From the NCBI RefSeq assembly GCF_002260845.1, contig NZ_BEDT01000002.1:248001-312000 (forward strand): a stretch of DNA of 64,000 bases. The letters are read 5' to 3'. Below the pieces are notes generated by a model, which saw only the letters and a list, made by a program, of their open reading frames with translations, did no database searches and had not been told where the DNA came from. Shown in pieces: positions 1 through 8,666 of the stretch. Numbering within the stretch: the stretch's first letter is position 1; each line of letters begins with the position of its first letter. Source of the stretch: Pseudolactococcus reticulitermitis. GTDB lineage: Bacteria > Bacillota > Bacilli > Lactobacillales > Streptococcaceae. Position numbers and translations under genes: made by a program.

Positions 1-380
1 ACGTTTTGGAAAAGGTGGGCTTGCGTGAGTTTGCCTACCATTATCCCAGCCAGCTTTCGGGAGGTCAGCAACAACGTGTCGGGATTGCACGCGCTATCGC
101 AGCCGAGCCTAAAGTCCTCTTGTTTGATGAACCAACGAGTGCGTTAGACCCAGAGCTTGTCGGTGATATTTTAGCGATTATGAAGTCGCTGGCAAAAGCT
201 GGTAAGACCATGGTGGTTGTCACACACGAAATGGGTTTTGCCAAAGAAGTGGCAAGCGAAGTCGTCTTTATGGACGGTGGCGTGATTGTCGAGCAAGGAC
301 GACCTGAGGACATTTTCGAGTTTCCAAAGGAAGAACGCACGCAACAATTTTTGGCTAGAATATTAGGAGGAGTGTCATGA
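1..380 (+). CDS. Polar amino acid ABC transporter ATP-binding protein (5' truncated)
   Basis: This is the C-terminal half of an ABC ATPase that powers import of a polar amino acid such as glutamine, glutamate or cystine. The reading frame is already open at base 3 and runs in from outside the window, so the Walker A region is missing. The ABC signature [15 protein letters not shown], Walker [13 protein letters not shown] and the H-loop VVTHEMGFA are all present. The remaining C-terminal part ([10 protein letters not shown]) is typical of the GlnQ/HisP subfamily. The stop overlaps the start of the following SDR gene (ATGA), so the two are translationally coupled. The substrate cannot be read from this fragment. 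Confidence 0.9.
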   Translation, partial: VLEKVGLREFAYHYPSQLSGGQQQRVGIARAIAAEPKVLLFDEPTSALDPELVGDILAIMKSLAKAGKTMVVVTHEMGFAKEVASEVVFMDGGVIVEQGRPEDIFEFPKEERTQQFLARILGGVS

Positions 381-1147
381 GTCAAGCGTTTCAAGGTAAA
401 AATGTTCTCGTTACAGGTGGTTCGCGTGGGATTGGTTTTGCCATTGCTAGACATTTTGCAAGCAAAGGCGCAAGAGTTGTCATAACAGCAACGCGTGAGG
501 CAACATTGGCTCAGGCATTGTCACAGTTTCAGGCTGATGGTATCCAGACAGTCAAAGGCTTGATTTTAGATTTGGCTGACCTGCTAGATGCCACAGCAGT
601 TTTTAATCAAGTCAGGGTCTTATTAGATGATGAGCCAGTCGATATATTGGTCAATAACGCTGGCATCTCAGTGGCAGCTAGTCTGTCAGAGATTGACTTG
701 ACTGATATTCACCGTGTCTTTCAGGTTAATTTGGTTGCGCCTATTTTGTTAGCACAGGCTTTCGCTGCTCAATTTACAGCAAAACAGGATGAATTTGGCA
801 GTATCATCAATATCAGCTCCATTGCCTCAAAGTTTGATGAAGACCGGAACCTCATCTATGGTGTCAGTAAGGCAGGCCTTAATAAAGCCACGAAAAATCT
901 AGCTAAAAGTCTAGGCAAACAAGGCATCCGTGTCAATGCGATTTTACCCGGTAGCATCGATACCGATATGACACGAGAAAAGTATCGTGATCCGGCTGTT
1001 TATCAAGCCTTGGTTGACCGCTTGCCTTTGTCAAAACGTGGCACAGGTGATGACATCGCTCATCAGGCAGTCTTTTTGGCTAGTTCTGAGGCAAAATACA
1101 TCACAGGTCAATTGATTTCAGTCGATGGTGGCTGGCTCTTACAATAG
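377..1147 (+). CDS. SDR family oxidoreductase (FabG-like)
   Basis: A 256-residue short-chain dehydrogenase/reductase, a cytosolic NAD(P)-dependent enzyme acting on a carbonyl or hydroxyl substrate. The N-terminal cofactor motif is [13 protein letters not shown], the NNAG motif follows near residue 93, the catalytic Ser lies in NISSIAS and the Tyr-Lys pair is in YGVSKAG. The C-terminal VDGGWL is typical of 3-oxoacyl-ACP reductase-like members. Its ATG overlaps the stop of the preceding ABC ATPase gene, so it is the last gene of a transport operon rather than part of a fab cluster. A dedicated role in fatty acid synthesis is therefore doubtful, and the substrate is unknown. A strong terminator follows directly. 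Confidence 0.88.
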   Translation: MSQAFQGKNVLVTGGSRGIGFAIARHFASKGARVVITATREATLAQALSQFQADGIQTVKGLILDLADLLDATAVFNQVRVLLDDEPVDILVNNAGISVAASLSEIDLTDIHRVFQVNLVAPILLAQAFAAQFTAKQDEFGSIINISSIASKFDEDRNLIYGVSKAGLNKATKNLAKSLGKQGIRVNAILPGSIDTDMTREKYRDPAVYQALVDRLPLSKRGTGDDIAHQAVFLASSEAKYITGQLISVDGGWLLQ

Positions 1148-1161
1148 GATTTACGGACAAT

Positions 1162-1201
1162 AAAAAACAGATTAGCTCACTCCTGAGCGAATCTGTTTTT
1201 T
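1162..1201. terminator. Bidirectional rho-independent terminator
   Basis: Long hairpin: AAAAAACAGATT pairs with AATCTGTTTTTT, and an inner GCTCA/TGAGC stem closes a 4-base loop. It has U-tracts in both directions and separates the convergent SDR and LTA synthase genes. Confidence 0.9.
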
Positions 1202-1204
1202 GAG

Positions 1205-3370
1205 TTATTTTTTACCTGAACTACTAGAGGCTTCACTTGATTTATCGGTTTCAAGCTCAGGATGTAGTTCTTGATAGGTCTCCGTTTTCCAGAGGTCTTT
1301 GGTCGATTTATTACCATGTTGAGAATAGATAGAGGTCGATTTATCTCCCAGTTTTTTCTCAATGGCTTTGGCTTTCTTCAAGCCTTTGACATAGGAATAG
1401 TCATTGGGATCAATCGTTTTTAAGCCATCATTTGGCCAGAAACGAATCAAATCTCCTGTTGTGATGGCATCTGAAATTTTGAGTTGCGCTTCAGACGCCT
1501 TATTGTTACTATCAATTTCATTTTTGGTAGCCGGATCCGGATTAGTGATTTCTTCACCAGTATCTGTTCTATAGATTCGACCAGAATAGCTGGTCAATGT
1601 CGGAGACACCCAGTTATCGGTTGATCTCATCGCAAGCAAGTTACGGTGATCAGGGCTGAGTAAATCTTGTCCCAGTTCAGGATACTTGCTGTTGTCAATG
1701 CCTAAAAGATGGAGCAGTGTTGGTAAGTTATCAATTTCACCACCATAAGTGTGATCGACATGCCCTTTATCCATACCTGGCACGACAATCATGTAAGGCA
1801 CACGTTGGAGCATGGCATTGTCATAATTAGACCAGGTTTCTTTTTCTTTGCCTAACAATTCAGCCAAGTCGGGGTTACGAGAGTTTGAAATGCCATAGTG
1901 ATCACCATAAAGGACAATGACCGAGTTTTTATAGACACCAGATGATTTGAGATAATCAAAGAATTCTTTGACAGAAGTGTCGAGATAGTTGGCTGTTGCA
2001 AAGTAGCCATTAATCGTATCATCTTTGGTATCAGCTAATGGGAAACCAGATTCACCACCGTCAAATTGGACGTAAGGGTAGTGATTGGACACGGTGATAA
2101 ATTTCGTATAGAAAGGCTGTTGTAAATGTTCTAGGTAATTGATGGAATCACCAAACATATATTTGTCATGCAGGCCATACTGGAAAGAATTCGATTTATC
2201 AACGTCAAAGTAGGTTTGATCGAAGAAGTAATCATAGCCTAAGTGTTTATAAGTTTCATTTCGATTCCAGAATGAACCGACATTGCCATGGAAGACGGCA
2301 GAAGTATAGCCGCCAACCTGTCCTAAAATATCCGGTGCTGCTTGGAAGGTATTTTTACCACCATTGCTGACGAAAAAGGAGCCCTGACTTGAACCAAAAT
2401 AGGAATTTTCCATGAGGGTTTCAGCGTCTGAAGTCTTGCCTGCCTTGACTTGGTGGAAGAAATTATCAAAAGCAAAAGTTTCTTTCGAGCTGAAAAGTGA
2501 ATTAAGAAATGGTGTGACTTCGTAGTCTTTCTCGACCTTAGTATCGGGGTCTGTGACTTTCAATTTATAGTTGATTAAAAACTGCTGGAAACTTTCCAGA
2601 TGAATGTAGATGACATTTCGACCTTTAGCAATGCCGAAAGTTTCAGGGTCAGGTTTAGCATAATTAGCCGTGATGTATGTTTTGACTTCATCAACATCCG
2701 TCGGTTTGGCTTCCTTACGAACTTGATTCGTTTTGTAAGTATTAATCCCATCGTAAACTGTAAATGGTACAAGTCCAAGATAACGCACGACATAAGTATT
2801 CGAAAACCCACGACTTAAAAGCTCAGGACGATCGATTTCAGCCATAAAAAGATTGACTGTAAAAGCTAAAATCGAAAGTGAGGTAATCGCAAAGCTGGCG
2901 CGCTTGTTAAAGGCTCTTTGGTCAAAACGAATGATTTTCCGCCACATCAGGATGCCGATTAGGACAAAGTCAATGATGAAAATGAGATCCCCAAGATTAA
3001 AGAGATTAAGGGCAGATTCACCTAGTCCAGCAGAGACTTTACCGGTTGCCATCATCGTATTGATGGTAATAAAATCAGTAAATTCGCCAAAGTAAGTCGA
3101 GTTGGCAAATAATAAAACTGTCAAGGCAATGTAGATACCCATGGACAGGATATAGTAAAGCTTGGTATTTTTGACGTAAAGCGCCAAGCCAATCAATAAA
3201 AGCGCACTCGAAATCGGATTGATAATCGCTAACAAGATTTGAAAGGAATTATCAAAGTCCAAATCAAATTTGAAGAAGTAGGCATAGAGTGTTTTGAGCC
3301 AAAATAAAATGACTAAAAAGACTGTAAATCCAAGCCGTGTCGAAACAATGTTTGAAAATTTCTTTAACAA
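1205..3370 (-). CDS. ltaS: Lipoteichoic acid synthase, LtaS type
   Basis: A 721-residue membrane enzyme that polymerises glycerol phosphate from phosphatidylglycerol into lipoteichoic acid on the outer face of the membrane. About five transmembrane helices occupy residues 12-180, followed by an extracellular sulfatase-fold domain. The probable catalytic Thr lies in GKTSDAETLMENSYFG near residue 311, and the metal-binding GDHYGIS lies near residue 490; both match LtaS. The C-terminal tail is charged and ends EASSSSGKK. The start appears to be TTG, with an AAGGAA ribosome site upstream and no ATG before the first helix. It is transcribed divergently from the methyltransferase at 3589 and convergently with the SDR gene. 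Family certain, start moderately sure. Confidence 0.93.
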   Translation of the reverse strand: MLKKFSNIVSTRLGFTVFLVILFWLKTLYAYFFKFDLDFDNSFQILLAIINPISSALLLIGLALYVKNTKLYYILSMGIYIALTVLLFANSTYFGEFTDFITINTMMATGKVSAGLGESALNLFNLGDLIFIIDFVLIGILMWRKIIRFDQRAFNKRASFAITSLSILAFTVNLFMAEIDRPELLSRGFSNTYVVRYLGLVPFTVYDGINTYKTNQVRKEAKPTDVDEVKTYITANYAKPDPETFGIAKGRNVIYIHLESFQQFLINYKLKVTDPDTKVEKDYEVTPFLNSLFSSKETFAFDNFFHQVKAGKTSDAETLMENSYFGSSQGSFFVSNGGKNTFQAAPDILGQVGGYTSAVFHGNVGSFWNRNETYKHLGYDYFFDQTYFDVDKSNSFQYGLHDKYMFGDSINYLEHLQQPFYTKFITVSNHYPYVQFDGGESGFPLADTKDDTINGYFATANYLDTSVKEFFDYLKSSGVYKNSVIVLYGDHYGISNSRNPDLAELLGKEKETWSNYDNAMLQRVPYMIVVPGMDKGHVDHTYGGEIDNLPTLLHLLGIDNSKYPELGQDLLSPDHRNLLAMRSTDNWVSPTLTSYSGRIYRTDTGEEITNPDPATKNEIDSNNKASEAQLKISDAITTGDLIRFWPNDGLKTIDPNDYSYVKGLKKAKAIEKKLGDKSTSIYSQHGNKSTKDLWKTETYQELHPELETDKSSEASSSSGKK

Positions 3371-3574
3371 GTTAATAGTTTCCTTTTAATAGTCAGCCGC
3401 AGAAGTCAAAACTTGAGTAGCTGACAAAATTTTCCCTAAAATATCTCCTTTCATTTTACGCTTTTTTAGTCTTTTTCGCAAATATTGAAGCGTGTCCGTT
3501 GAAAAATAAGCCGTCGATTGCCAGAAATGTGGCAACCTATCCCTCAGACCATAGCAATAAAAGCGTTTTTTGTG

Positions 3575-3580
3575 TATAAT
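3575..3580 (+). promoter_or_regulatory. -10 box giving a near-leaderless transcript
   Basis: A perfect TATAAT ends eight bases before the ATG at 3589, so transcription should start within about two bases of the start codon. There is no Shine-Dalgarno sequence between them. The -35 region is weak. Confidence 0.6.
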
Positions 3581-3588
3581 TTAGAGTA

Positions 3589-4725
3589 ATGACTAAACTA
3601 ACGATAAACAAATATGCTGCTAAAAAAATTGCCCAAGGGATTGCTGTGCTAGATGCGCGTGATTTTCCGGGAAATACTTACACTGAAGGTTTTGCTGACC
3701 TCTATTTTGACCACCAATTGGTCAGTCAGGCTTATTTTTCACGTCAAAATAAAGGGATTGGTTGGACGGTGACATCAACTGATTTTAGACAGTTGTTGAC
3801 TGATGCCAAAAACAAACGCCAGTCCTATGCGCAAGATACGGCAACGACGGCTTATCGTGTCTTTAATCAAGATGGTGATGGCTTTGGCGGTATGACCCTT
3901 GACATTTATGGTGATTATGCCCTTTTTAGCTGGTATAATGCTTTTATTTACACGCTGAAGGATGAGATTCTGGCTGCTTTTAAAGCCGTTTTTCCAGAAA
4001 TTTTGGGTGCCTATGAAAAGGTTCGGTTTGACAGTAAATTGCCGATTTCGAGTCATATCTATGGTCAAACCGCGCCAGATAAATTTATCATTTTAGAAAA
4101 TGGCGTCAAGTATCAAGTTTTCCTAAATGACGGCTTGATGACAGGCATTTTCCTAGATCAGCATGAAGTTCGCGGTGCTTTACTCGAAGACTTGGCAGCC
4201 GGGAAAGACATCTTAAACTTATTTTCTTATACAGCAGCTTTTTCAGTTGCTGCAGCCATGGGCGGCGCCAAATCAACCACTTCAGTTGATTTAGCTAAAC
4301 GCTCACGAGCGTTATCTGAGGCGCATTTCAAAGCCAATGGTCTAGCGCTTGATACCCATAAATGCCACGTCATGGATGTTTTCGAGTATGCCAAGTATGC
4401 GGCTAGAAAAAAACTCGGTTTCGACCTGATTGTCATCGACCCGCCAAGTTTTGCCCGCAATAAAAAAATGACTTTCTCGGTCGCCAAAGATTATCACCAG
4501 CTCATTGCTGATGCGCTCCCGATTTTAAACCGTCACGGAAAAATCATCGCTTCGACCAATCATGCCAGACTTAGCCGTGCAGACTTTCTGGATGAATTGA
4601 CAAAAGGCTTCGGCACTCAGAAATTTGATGTTATCGCAGAATTTCATTTACCAGCAGACTTTGCGACCAATCCCGCTGACCCGCAGTCTGATTATCTCAA
4701 AGTCTTTGTTTTGGAGGTCAAATAA
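3589..4725 (+). CDS. Class I rRNA methyltransferase, RlmI-like (COG1092)
   Basis: A 378-residue SAM-dependent RNA methyltransferase; family members methylate cytosine C5 in 23S rRNA. The N-terminal part resembles a PUA-type RNA-binding region. The middle part carries GIFLDQHEVR, and the SAM-binding motif ILNLFSYTAAFSVAAA lies near residue 210. The catalytic-region motif IVIDPPSFARNK lies near residue 285. The gene has no ribosome binding site, and a perfect -10 box lies just upstream, which suggests a leaderless mRNA. The aroD gene follows after three bases and is probably co-transcribed. The exact target base is not proven by sequence. Confidence 0.85.
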   Translation: MTKLTINKYAAKKIAQGIAVLDARDFPGNTYTEGFADLYFDHQLVSQAYFSRQNKGIGWTVTSTDFRQLLTDAKNKRQSYAQDTATTAYRVFNQDGDGFGGMTLDIYGDYALFSWYNAFIYTLKDEILAAFKAVFPEILGAYEKVRFDSKLPISSHIYGQTAPDKFIILENGVKYQVFLNDGLMTGIFLDQHEVRGALLEDLAAGKDILNLFSYTAAFSVAAAMGGAKSTTSVDLAKRSRALSEAHFKANGLALDTHKCHVMDVFEYAKYAARKKLGFDLIVIDPPSFARNKKMTFSVAKDYHQLIADALPILNRHGKIIASTNHARLSRADFLDELTKGFGTQKFDVIAEFHLPADFATNPADPQSDYLKVFVLEVK

Positions 4726-4728
4726 CAG

Positions 4729-5376
4729 ATGAAAATCGTTGTGCCAATCATGCCTAAAAGTCTGGCAGAAATCGTTGAATTTGATGTCGCACAATACGCT
4801 GCTGCTGATTTAATCGAATGGCGGGTAGACTTCATGCCTGTGGCTGATTTAAACCAAGCAGCGCAAGAGATCAAGGCTCAGTTTCCAAATCATGAGATTC
4901 TCTTCACCTATCGGACAGAGGATAAGGCTGAGACCCTTATTTCAGCAGACGATTATGCAGCCTTAGTCCAGCAATTTTCGACTGAATTTGCTTATATAGA
5001 TGTTGAAATTTTGAAGTTTCCATCCATTATTTTACCTGAAAATGCTGTCGTGTCCTACCATGATTTCACGCAAATCCCGCAAAATCTCCCAGAGATTTTA
5101 TCAAAAATGGTAGAGTCAAGGGCAACAACTGTCAAATTTGCTGCCATGCCCCAAAAGCAATCGGATGTCCTAAGGCTGATGACTGAAACCTTACGTTTTT
5201 CAGAAGCACATCCAGATGTGACGCTAGTGAGCATGGCCATGGGAGAACTTGGGAAAATCACACGCGTAGCGAGCGATAGTTTTGGGAGTAGCTGGACTTT
5301 TGCTTCGGTGGCAGGCGCTAGTGCGCCGGGTCAGCTGACTCTTGAAGAAATGGTCAAGTTCCGCGAGTTACTTTGA
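4729..5376 (+). CDS. aroD: Type I 3-dehydroquinate dehydratase
   Basis: A 215-residue cytosolic enzyme catalysing step three of the shikimate pathway, 3-dehydroquinate to 3-dehydroshikimate, through a Schiff base. Visible active-site features are IEWRVDF, the TYRT strand motif, the catalytic His in VVSYHDF, the Schiff-base Lys in TVKFAAMP, and the C-terminal MGELGKITR and ASAPGQL. Length is normal for the Gram-positive type I enzyme. It follows the RlmI-like gene after three bases and lies far from the other aro genes of the window (27.5-35.7 kb), so the pathway is dispersed. It ends at a bidirectional terminator shared with coaA. Confidence 0.95.
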   Translation: MKIVVPIMPKSLAEIVEFDVAQYAAADLIEWRVDFMPVADLNQAAQEIKAQFPNHEILFTYRTEDKAETLISADDYAALVQQFSTEFAYIDVEILKFPSIILPENAVVSYHDFTQIPQNLPEILSKMVESRATTVKFAAMPQKQSDVLRLMTETLRFSEAHPDVTLVSMAMGELGKITRVASDSFGSSWTFASVAGASAPGQLTLEEMVKFRELL

Positions 5377-5386
5377 ATAGATAGAA

Positions 5387-5417
5387 AAAAGGTTTGATAC
5401 GCTGTATCAGACCTTTT
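5387..5417. terminator. Bidirectional terminator between aroD and coaA
   Basis: AAAAGGTTTGATAC pairs with GTATCAGACCTTTT around a 3-base GCT loop, with one wobble pair. The hairpin overlaps the coaA stop codon and serves both convergent genes. Confidence 0.88.
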
Positions 5418-6336
5418 AGTATTTCTTCAAATAAATTTTATCGACTTTATGGCGTTTATCCTTGTGCAAAATAACTTCGGCGCGATTCCGTGTGGGCTCG
5501 ATAAATTCACGTAGATTGACCAAGTTGACTTTTTTCCAAGTATCGCGCGCCATTTTCAGCACTTCGTCAGCGGAAAGCCTTGTAAATTGGTGGTAGTAGT
5601 TGGTGCTGTCTTTTTTGGCAAGCTCTAACAGCGTCTTAAAGCGTTCCAGATACCAGCGCTCAATGTTGCTTTCCGTTGCATCCACATAGATCGAAAAATC
5701 GAAAAAATCATTGATATACAAGCGTTTGTTGAGGGTACTTTGAAAGACGTTAATCCCCTCAACAATCAAGATATCCGGCGATTTAACCAGGGTTTTTTCG
5801 GGTAAAATGTCGTAGATTTCATGCGAGTAAACTGGAATTTCAACGTCCTTGCCGGACTTAATCTCTGACAGAAAACTGATGAGGCTTTCCATATCATAGG
5901 ATTCAGGAAACCCTTTTCGGTCGAGAATGTTCTGCTCAGTTAAGGTTTGATTGGGATATAAAAAACCATCCGTGGTCACAAGTGCCACAGTTGACGTCTT
6001 AAACGACCGCGACAAAAGCAGCTGCAACAAGCGAGCAGTTGTCGATTTGCCGACGGCAACCGAGCCAGAAATACCGATGATAAAGGGTTGATTTTCAGCG
6101 ATTTTCTGAAGAAATAGCCCTTTAGAAAAGCTGAGATCGCTCATCGTTTTCTTGTAGATGCGAATGAGCTGAACCAGCGGTAGATAGACGTCATTCACGT
6201 CCTGAACGCTGATTTCGTCATTGATAGATTTGATATTCTCAAGCTCAGCTTCGGTCAATGTCGGTAGTGTTTTTTTATAGAGATTTTGCCAAATATGGCG
6301 TGTGATTTTTTCATAATTAATCAGTTCAGTTTCCAT
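5416..6336 (-). CDS. coaA: Type I pantothenate kinase
   Basis: A 306-residue cytosolic kinase that phosphorylates pantothenate, the committed step of coenzyme A synthesis. The P-loop [17 protein letters not shown] lies near residue 93, followed by [10 protein letters not shown] and [12 protein letters not shown], typical of the prokaryotic CoaA (PRK-like) family. I chose the ATG of METELINY at 6336. The in-frame ATG three codons upstream lies inside a TGGTAAAAT extended -10 element (6344-6349). With that promoter the mRNA would begin at or next to the chosen ATG, and no ribosome binding site is present. It is convergent with aroD. Confidence 0.92.
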   Translation of the reverse strand: METELINYEKITRHIWQNLYKKTLPTLTEAELENIKSINDEISVQDVNDVYLPLVQLIRIYKKTMSDLSFSKGLFLQKIAENQPFIIGISGSVAVGKSTTARLLQLLLSRSFKTSTVALVTTDGFLYPNQTLTEQNILDRKGFPESYDMESLISFLSEIKSGKDVEIPVYSHEIYDILPEKTLVKSPDILIVEGINVFQSTLNKRLYINDFFDFSIYVDATESNIERWYLERFKTLLELAKKDSTNYYHQFTRLSADEVLKMARDTWKKVNLVNLREFIEPTRNRAEVILHKDKRHKVDKIYLKKY

Positions 6337-6343
6337 AAAAATC

Positions 6344-6349
6344 ATTTTA
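6344..6349 (-). promoter_or_regulatory. Extended -10 of coaA, leaderless arrangement
   Basis: On the minus strand TGG precedes TAAAAT. Seven bases separate the box from the ATG of METELINY, so the predicted first base of the mRNA is the start codon. Confidence 0.55.
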
Positions 6350-6553
6350 CCACAATAAGATTTGATTTGCCAGAATACGCTTACAAATGTTTTGATTTAG
6401 GGAGTTTGGTGGGAAAAGTTGATATATTCTTGAGACATAGATTTGTAAGTGTTATAATGAGCATATAAAATGAATTTGGTTTCTTTAGTAACAATAAAAT
6501 GATAAAAATATCGCCATGCTGTCATTTTTGAGAAGTAGAAAGCGGGTAGTGTC

Positions 6554-7126
6554 GTGGCATTATTATTTATGATATATCTTTTATTCATTTTATTGGGGCT
6601 AATGTATGCGTTTAAGATAACATTAGTTGCAATAATTGGTATTCTAATCTATTTGATAGTGTATGCGATATTCTCCTTGATAAAATCTCAGATGCCAGAG
6701 GAGAGAAAGCAGCGAGAAGAGTTAAAAAGGTCAGAAAGAGAAATGACCACAGCAATGCAGGAAACTCACGAGTTTATCAGAAAATGGAATGAGGAGATTG
6801 CAGAGGAAAAGAGAAAATCATTGGTGGCGACAGTATTTGAGGGTATTCTTTATTTAGATAGCGAAATAGAGGATGCCGATAGAAGGATAAGACAGTTAAT
6901 CAGAAATGATAGGTTAGAGTTTGATGCTACAACTGATGAAACAAAATATGATATTGTCTTAAAAGATGGGACTTTACTCGGTACATTACCTAAGAGTGTT
7001 GTACCGTCACTTATCGACTGGTTAAATGAGCCAACGTTTGAAGTCAGAAAATCAATTCTGGCAGAAAGAGATTACCCGTCTAAATTTCAAATATATCTCC
7101 GTGTGAGAGATACAACGAAATATTAA
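6554..7126 (+). CDS. Membrane-anchored protein of unknown function, possible HIRAN-like C-terminus
   Basis: A 190-residue protein I cannot assign. Residues 1-45 form two closely spaced hydrophobic helices. A highly charged, probably coiled-coil segment (about 50-95; EERKQREELKRSEREM) comes next, then a compact domain at about 115-185. That last part contains DGTLLGTLPKSVV and ends FQIYLRVRD, a pattern resembling the HIRAN domain (Gly-x-Leu-Pro turn, terminal beta strand); this is tentative. The GTG start at 6554 has a poor ribosome site; an ATG at 6569 is an alternative. A TATAAT box lies at about 6454-6459. The gene stands alone. Confidence 0.65.
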   Translation: MALLFMIYLLFILLGLMYAFKITLVAIIGILIYLIVYAIFSLIKSQMPEERKQREELKRSEREMTTAMQETHEFIRKWNEEIAEEKRKSLVATVFEGILYLDSEIEDADRRIRQLIRNDRLEFDATTDETKYDIVLKDGTLLGTLPKSVVPSLIDWLNEPTFEVRKSILAERDYPSKFQIYLRVRDTTKY

Positions 7127-7358
7127 AAAGCGTTGAGAAGTCAAGGAGAAATGATAGGACTAGAAAACAAGCTGCTTTAATTTTGGTATTTGCTTTTATA
7201 GCTGAAATACTTTTTTAGGGTGGTCTATAATCAATTTAAAAAGTCCTATTTTTAGGATTTTTTCATTCTCATGATGGACACACGACATCCAAAAAACATA
7301 AAATCTCCGTCCTATGTTAAAATAGAGGATAGAAATGCAGATGAAAAGAGGACAAAAA

Positions 7359-7937
7359 ATGAAAGTAGCAGTGTTTGGCGATTCCATTTCAGCGAAAATT
7401 GAGATGAAAAACTGGACAGAGAACTTCTTGAAACGGATGGGATTTCCAGGAGAAGTTGCCCTGTTTGCAGTGCCTGGTGAGGATACTTCTGACGCTCTGA
7501 AACGTTTGGATCGAGTCGTCGCAGCTCAAGCAGATTATAACTACATTTTCTTTGGCGCCAACGATGCGGCTGATCACCATGCTGTTTCTGTAGCAGATTT
7601 TTCCGCTAACCTAGCCACATTTGTCACAGCCTTGGGTGCTGACAAAACCTCGATTTTAACACCGTCTTACGTGAATGAAGTGGCCATTGCCGCAACGCAT
7701 GAAATGCCCGGTCGCAGCAACGCCAATGTCGCGCAGTATGTTGCAGCAGCTAAAGCGGTCGCCGAGCAAACAGGCGCTAAAATCGTCGACCTCAACCATG
7801 CCATGATCGTCTATCCGGGTTCTGATGAATTCGTCGGTGCAGATGGCGTTCACTTGTCACAAGATGGTTACGAACTCGTCACATCACTCATCGCGGTTGA
7901 CGTCAAATCACGGGAGCTTGCCAAATCTCATGCCTGA
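7359..7937 (+). CDS. SGNH/GDSL family hydrolase
   Basis: A 192-residue esterase-like enzyme of the SGNH fold. The catalytic Ser is in VFGDSIS at the N-terminus, the block III Asn in FFGANDAADH, and the Asp/His pair in DGVHLSQDGYE near the C-terminus. I chose the ATG at 7359 because MKVAVFGDS is the usual family start and AGAGG lies seven bases upstream; an in-frame ATG at 7335 is possible. No signal peptide is seen, so it should be cytosolic. The stop overlaps the start of the methyltransferase at 7930. The substrate is unknown; lactococcal and streptococcal relatives are simply called lipase/acylhydrolase. Confidence 0.85.
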   Translation: MKVAVFGDSISAKIEMKNWTENFLKRMGFPGEVALFAVPGEDTSDALKRLDRVVAAQADYNYIFFGANDAADHHAVSVADFSANLATFVTALGADKTSILTPSYVNEVAIAATHEMPGRSNANVAQYVAAAKAVAEQTGAKIVDLNHAMIVYPGSDEFVGADGVHLSQDGYELVTSLIAVDVKSRELAKSHA

Positions 7938-8541
7938 AAAATTTCAAAAAATGTATTATGCTGAAAATCCTGATGCTGCACACGATTTTCACGAGCTAGA
8001 TACCGTCTTGCTCGGGGAAAAAATGATTTTCACGACAGATGCCGGCGTTTTCAGCAAAAAAGCCATTGATTTTGGTAGCCAAGTCCTCTTGAATGCCGTT
8101 CATTTTCCAGAAAATTCGAGCCTTTTAGATGTTGGCTGCGGCTACGGGCCAATGGGGTTGACTTTGGCAAAAGTACAGGGCGTGACCGCCACCTTAATCG
8201 ATGTGAACTTGCGAGCCCTAGCATTGGCAGAGAAAAATGCCCTGAAAAATGGTGTGACAGCAGACATTTTCCAGTCTAATCTCTATGCCAATGTCGAGAA
8301 TAGGTTTGACCATATCGTCTCAAATCCGCCAATTCGTGCAGGGAAAGAGGTGGTGCATGGTGTCATTTCAGGCGCTTATGACCATTTGAACGATCAAGGC
8401 ACGCTGACCATCGTCATCCAGAAAAAACAAGGCGCCCCAAGCGCTAAAAATAAAATGACAGAAGTTTTCGGTAATTGCGACATCATCACCAAGGAAAAAG
8501 GTTATTTTATTTTGCAGTCTGTAAAAATCCCAAGTATTTAA
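7930..8541 (+). CDS. Class I SAM-dependent methyltransferase, RsmC-like
   Basis: A 203-residue methyltransferase of the COG2813 type, related to the small-subunit rRNA guanine-N2 methyltransferase RsmC. Motif I is LLDVGCGYGPMGLTLA, a glycine-rich SAM loop near residue 65. The catalytic motif is VSNPPIRAGKEV, the NPP signature of exocyclic amino-group methylation. I start it at MPEKFQKMYY (7930), where the ATG overlaps the stop of the SGNH hydrolase gene. The longer upstream reading frame only shadows that gene. The target is probably rRNA but is not proven. Confidence 0.87.
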   Translation: MPEKFQKMYYAENPDAAHDFHELDTVLLGEKMIFTTDAGVFSKKAIDFGSQVLLNAVHFPENSSLLDVGCGYGPMGLTLAKVQGVTATLIDVNLRALALAEKNALKNGVTADIFQSNLYANVENRFDHIVSNPPIRAGKEVVHGVISGAYDHLNDQGTLTIVIQKKQGAPSAKNKMTEVFGNCDIITKEKGYFILQSVKIPSI

Positions 8542-8666
8542 TGATTAGTTTTGCCACTTGTTTCAAGATAAATATTTCCAATTCTAATAAAAAATGTTAC
8601 AATAATAGTTATGTTAAATCTTCAAAATATAACAAACGATTGTTCTTATAGAAGGAAATATTAAAT

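Noticed and set aside
1177-1362. 61-residue minus-strand frame inside the end of ltaS
   Set aside because: It overlaps the ltaS gene and its terminator in another frame, with no ribosome site.
7127-7260. Hydrophobic short frame after the unknown membrane protein gene (reading ALILVFAFIAEILF), and a nine-codon frame with AAGGAG before it
   Set aside because: The hydrophobic frame has no start codon and the ribosome site belongs to a different frame. Too short and unsupported to call a gene.
7196-7387. Minus-strand frame of 63 residues between the unknown membrane protein and SGNH hydrolase genes
   Set aside because: No ribosome site, and part of it overlaps the start of the SGNH gene. No recognisable protein.
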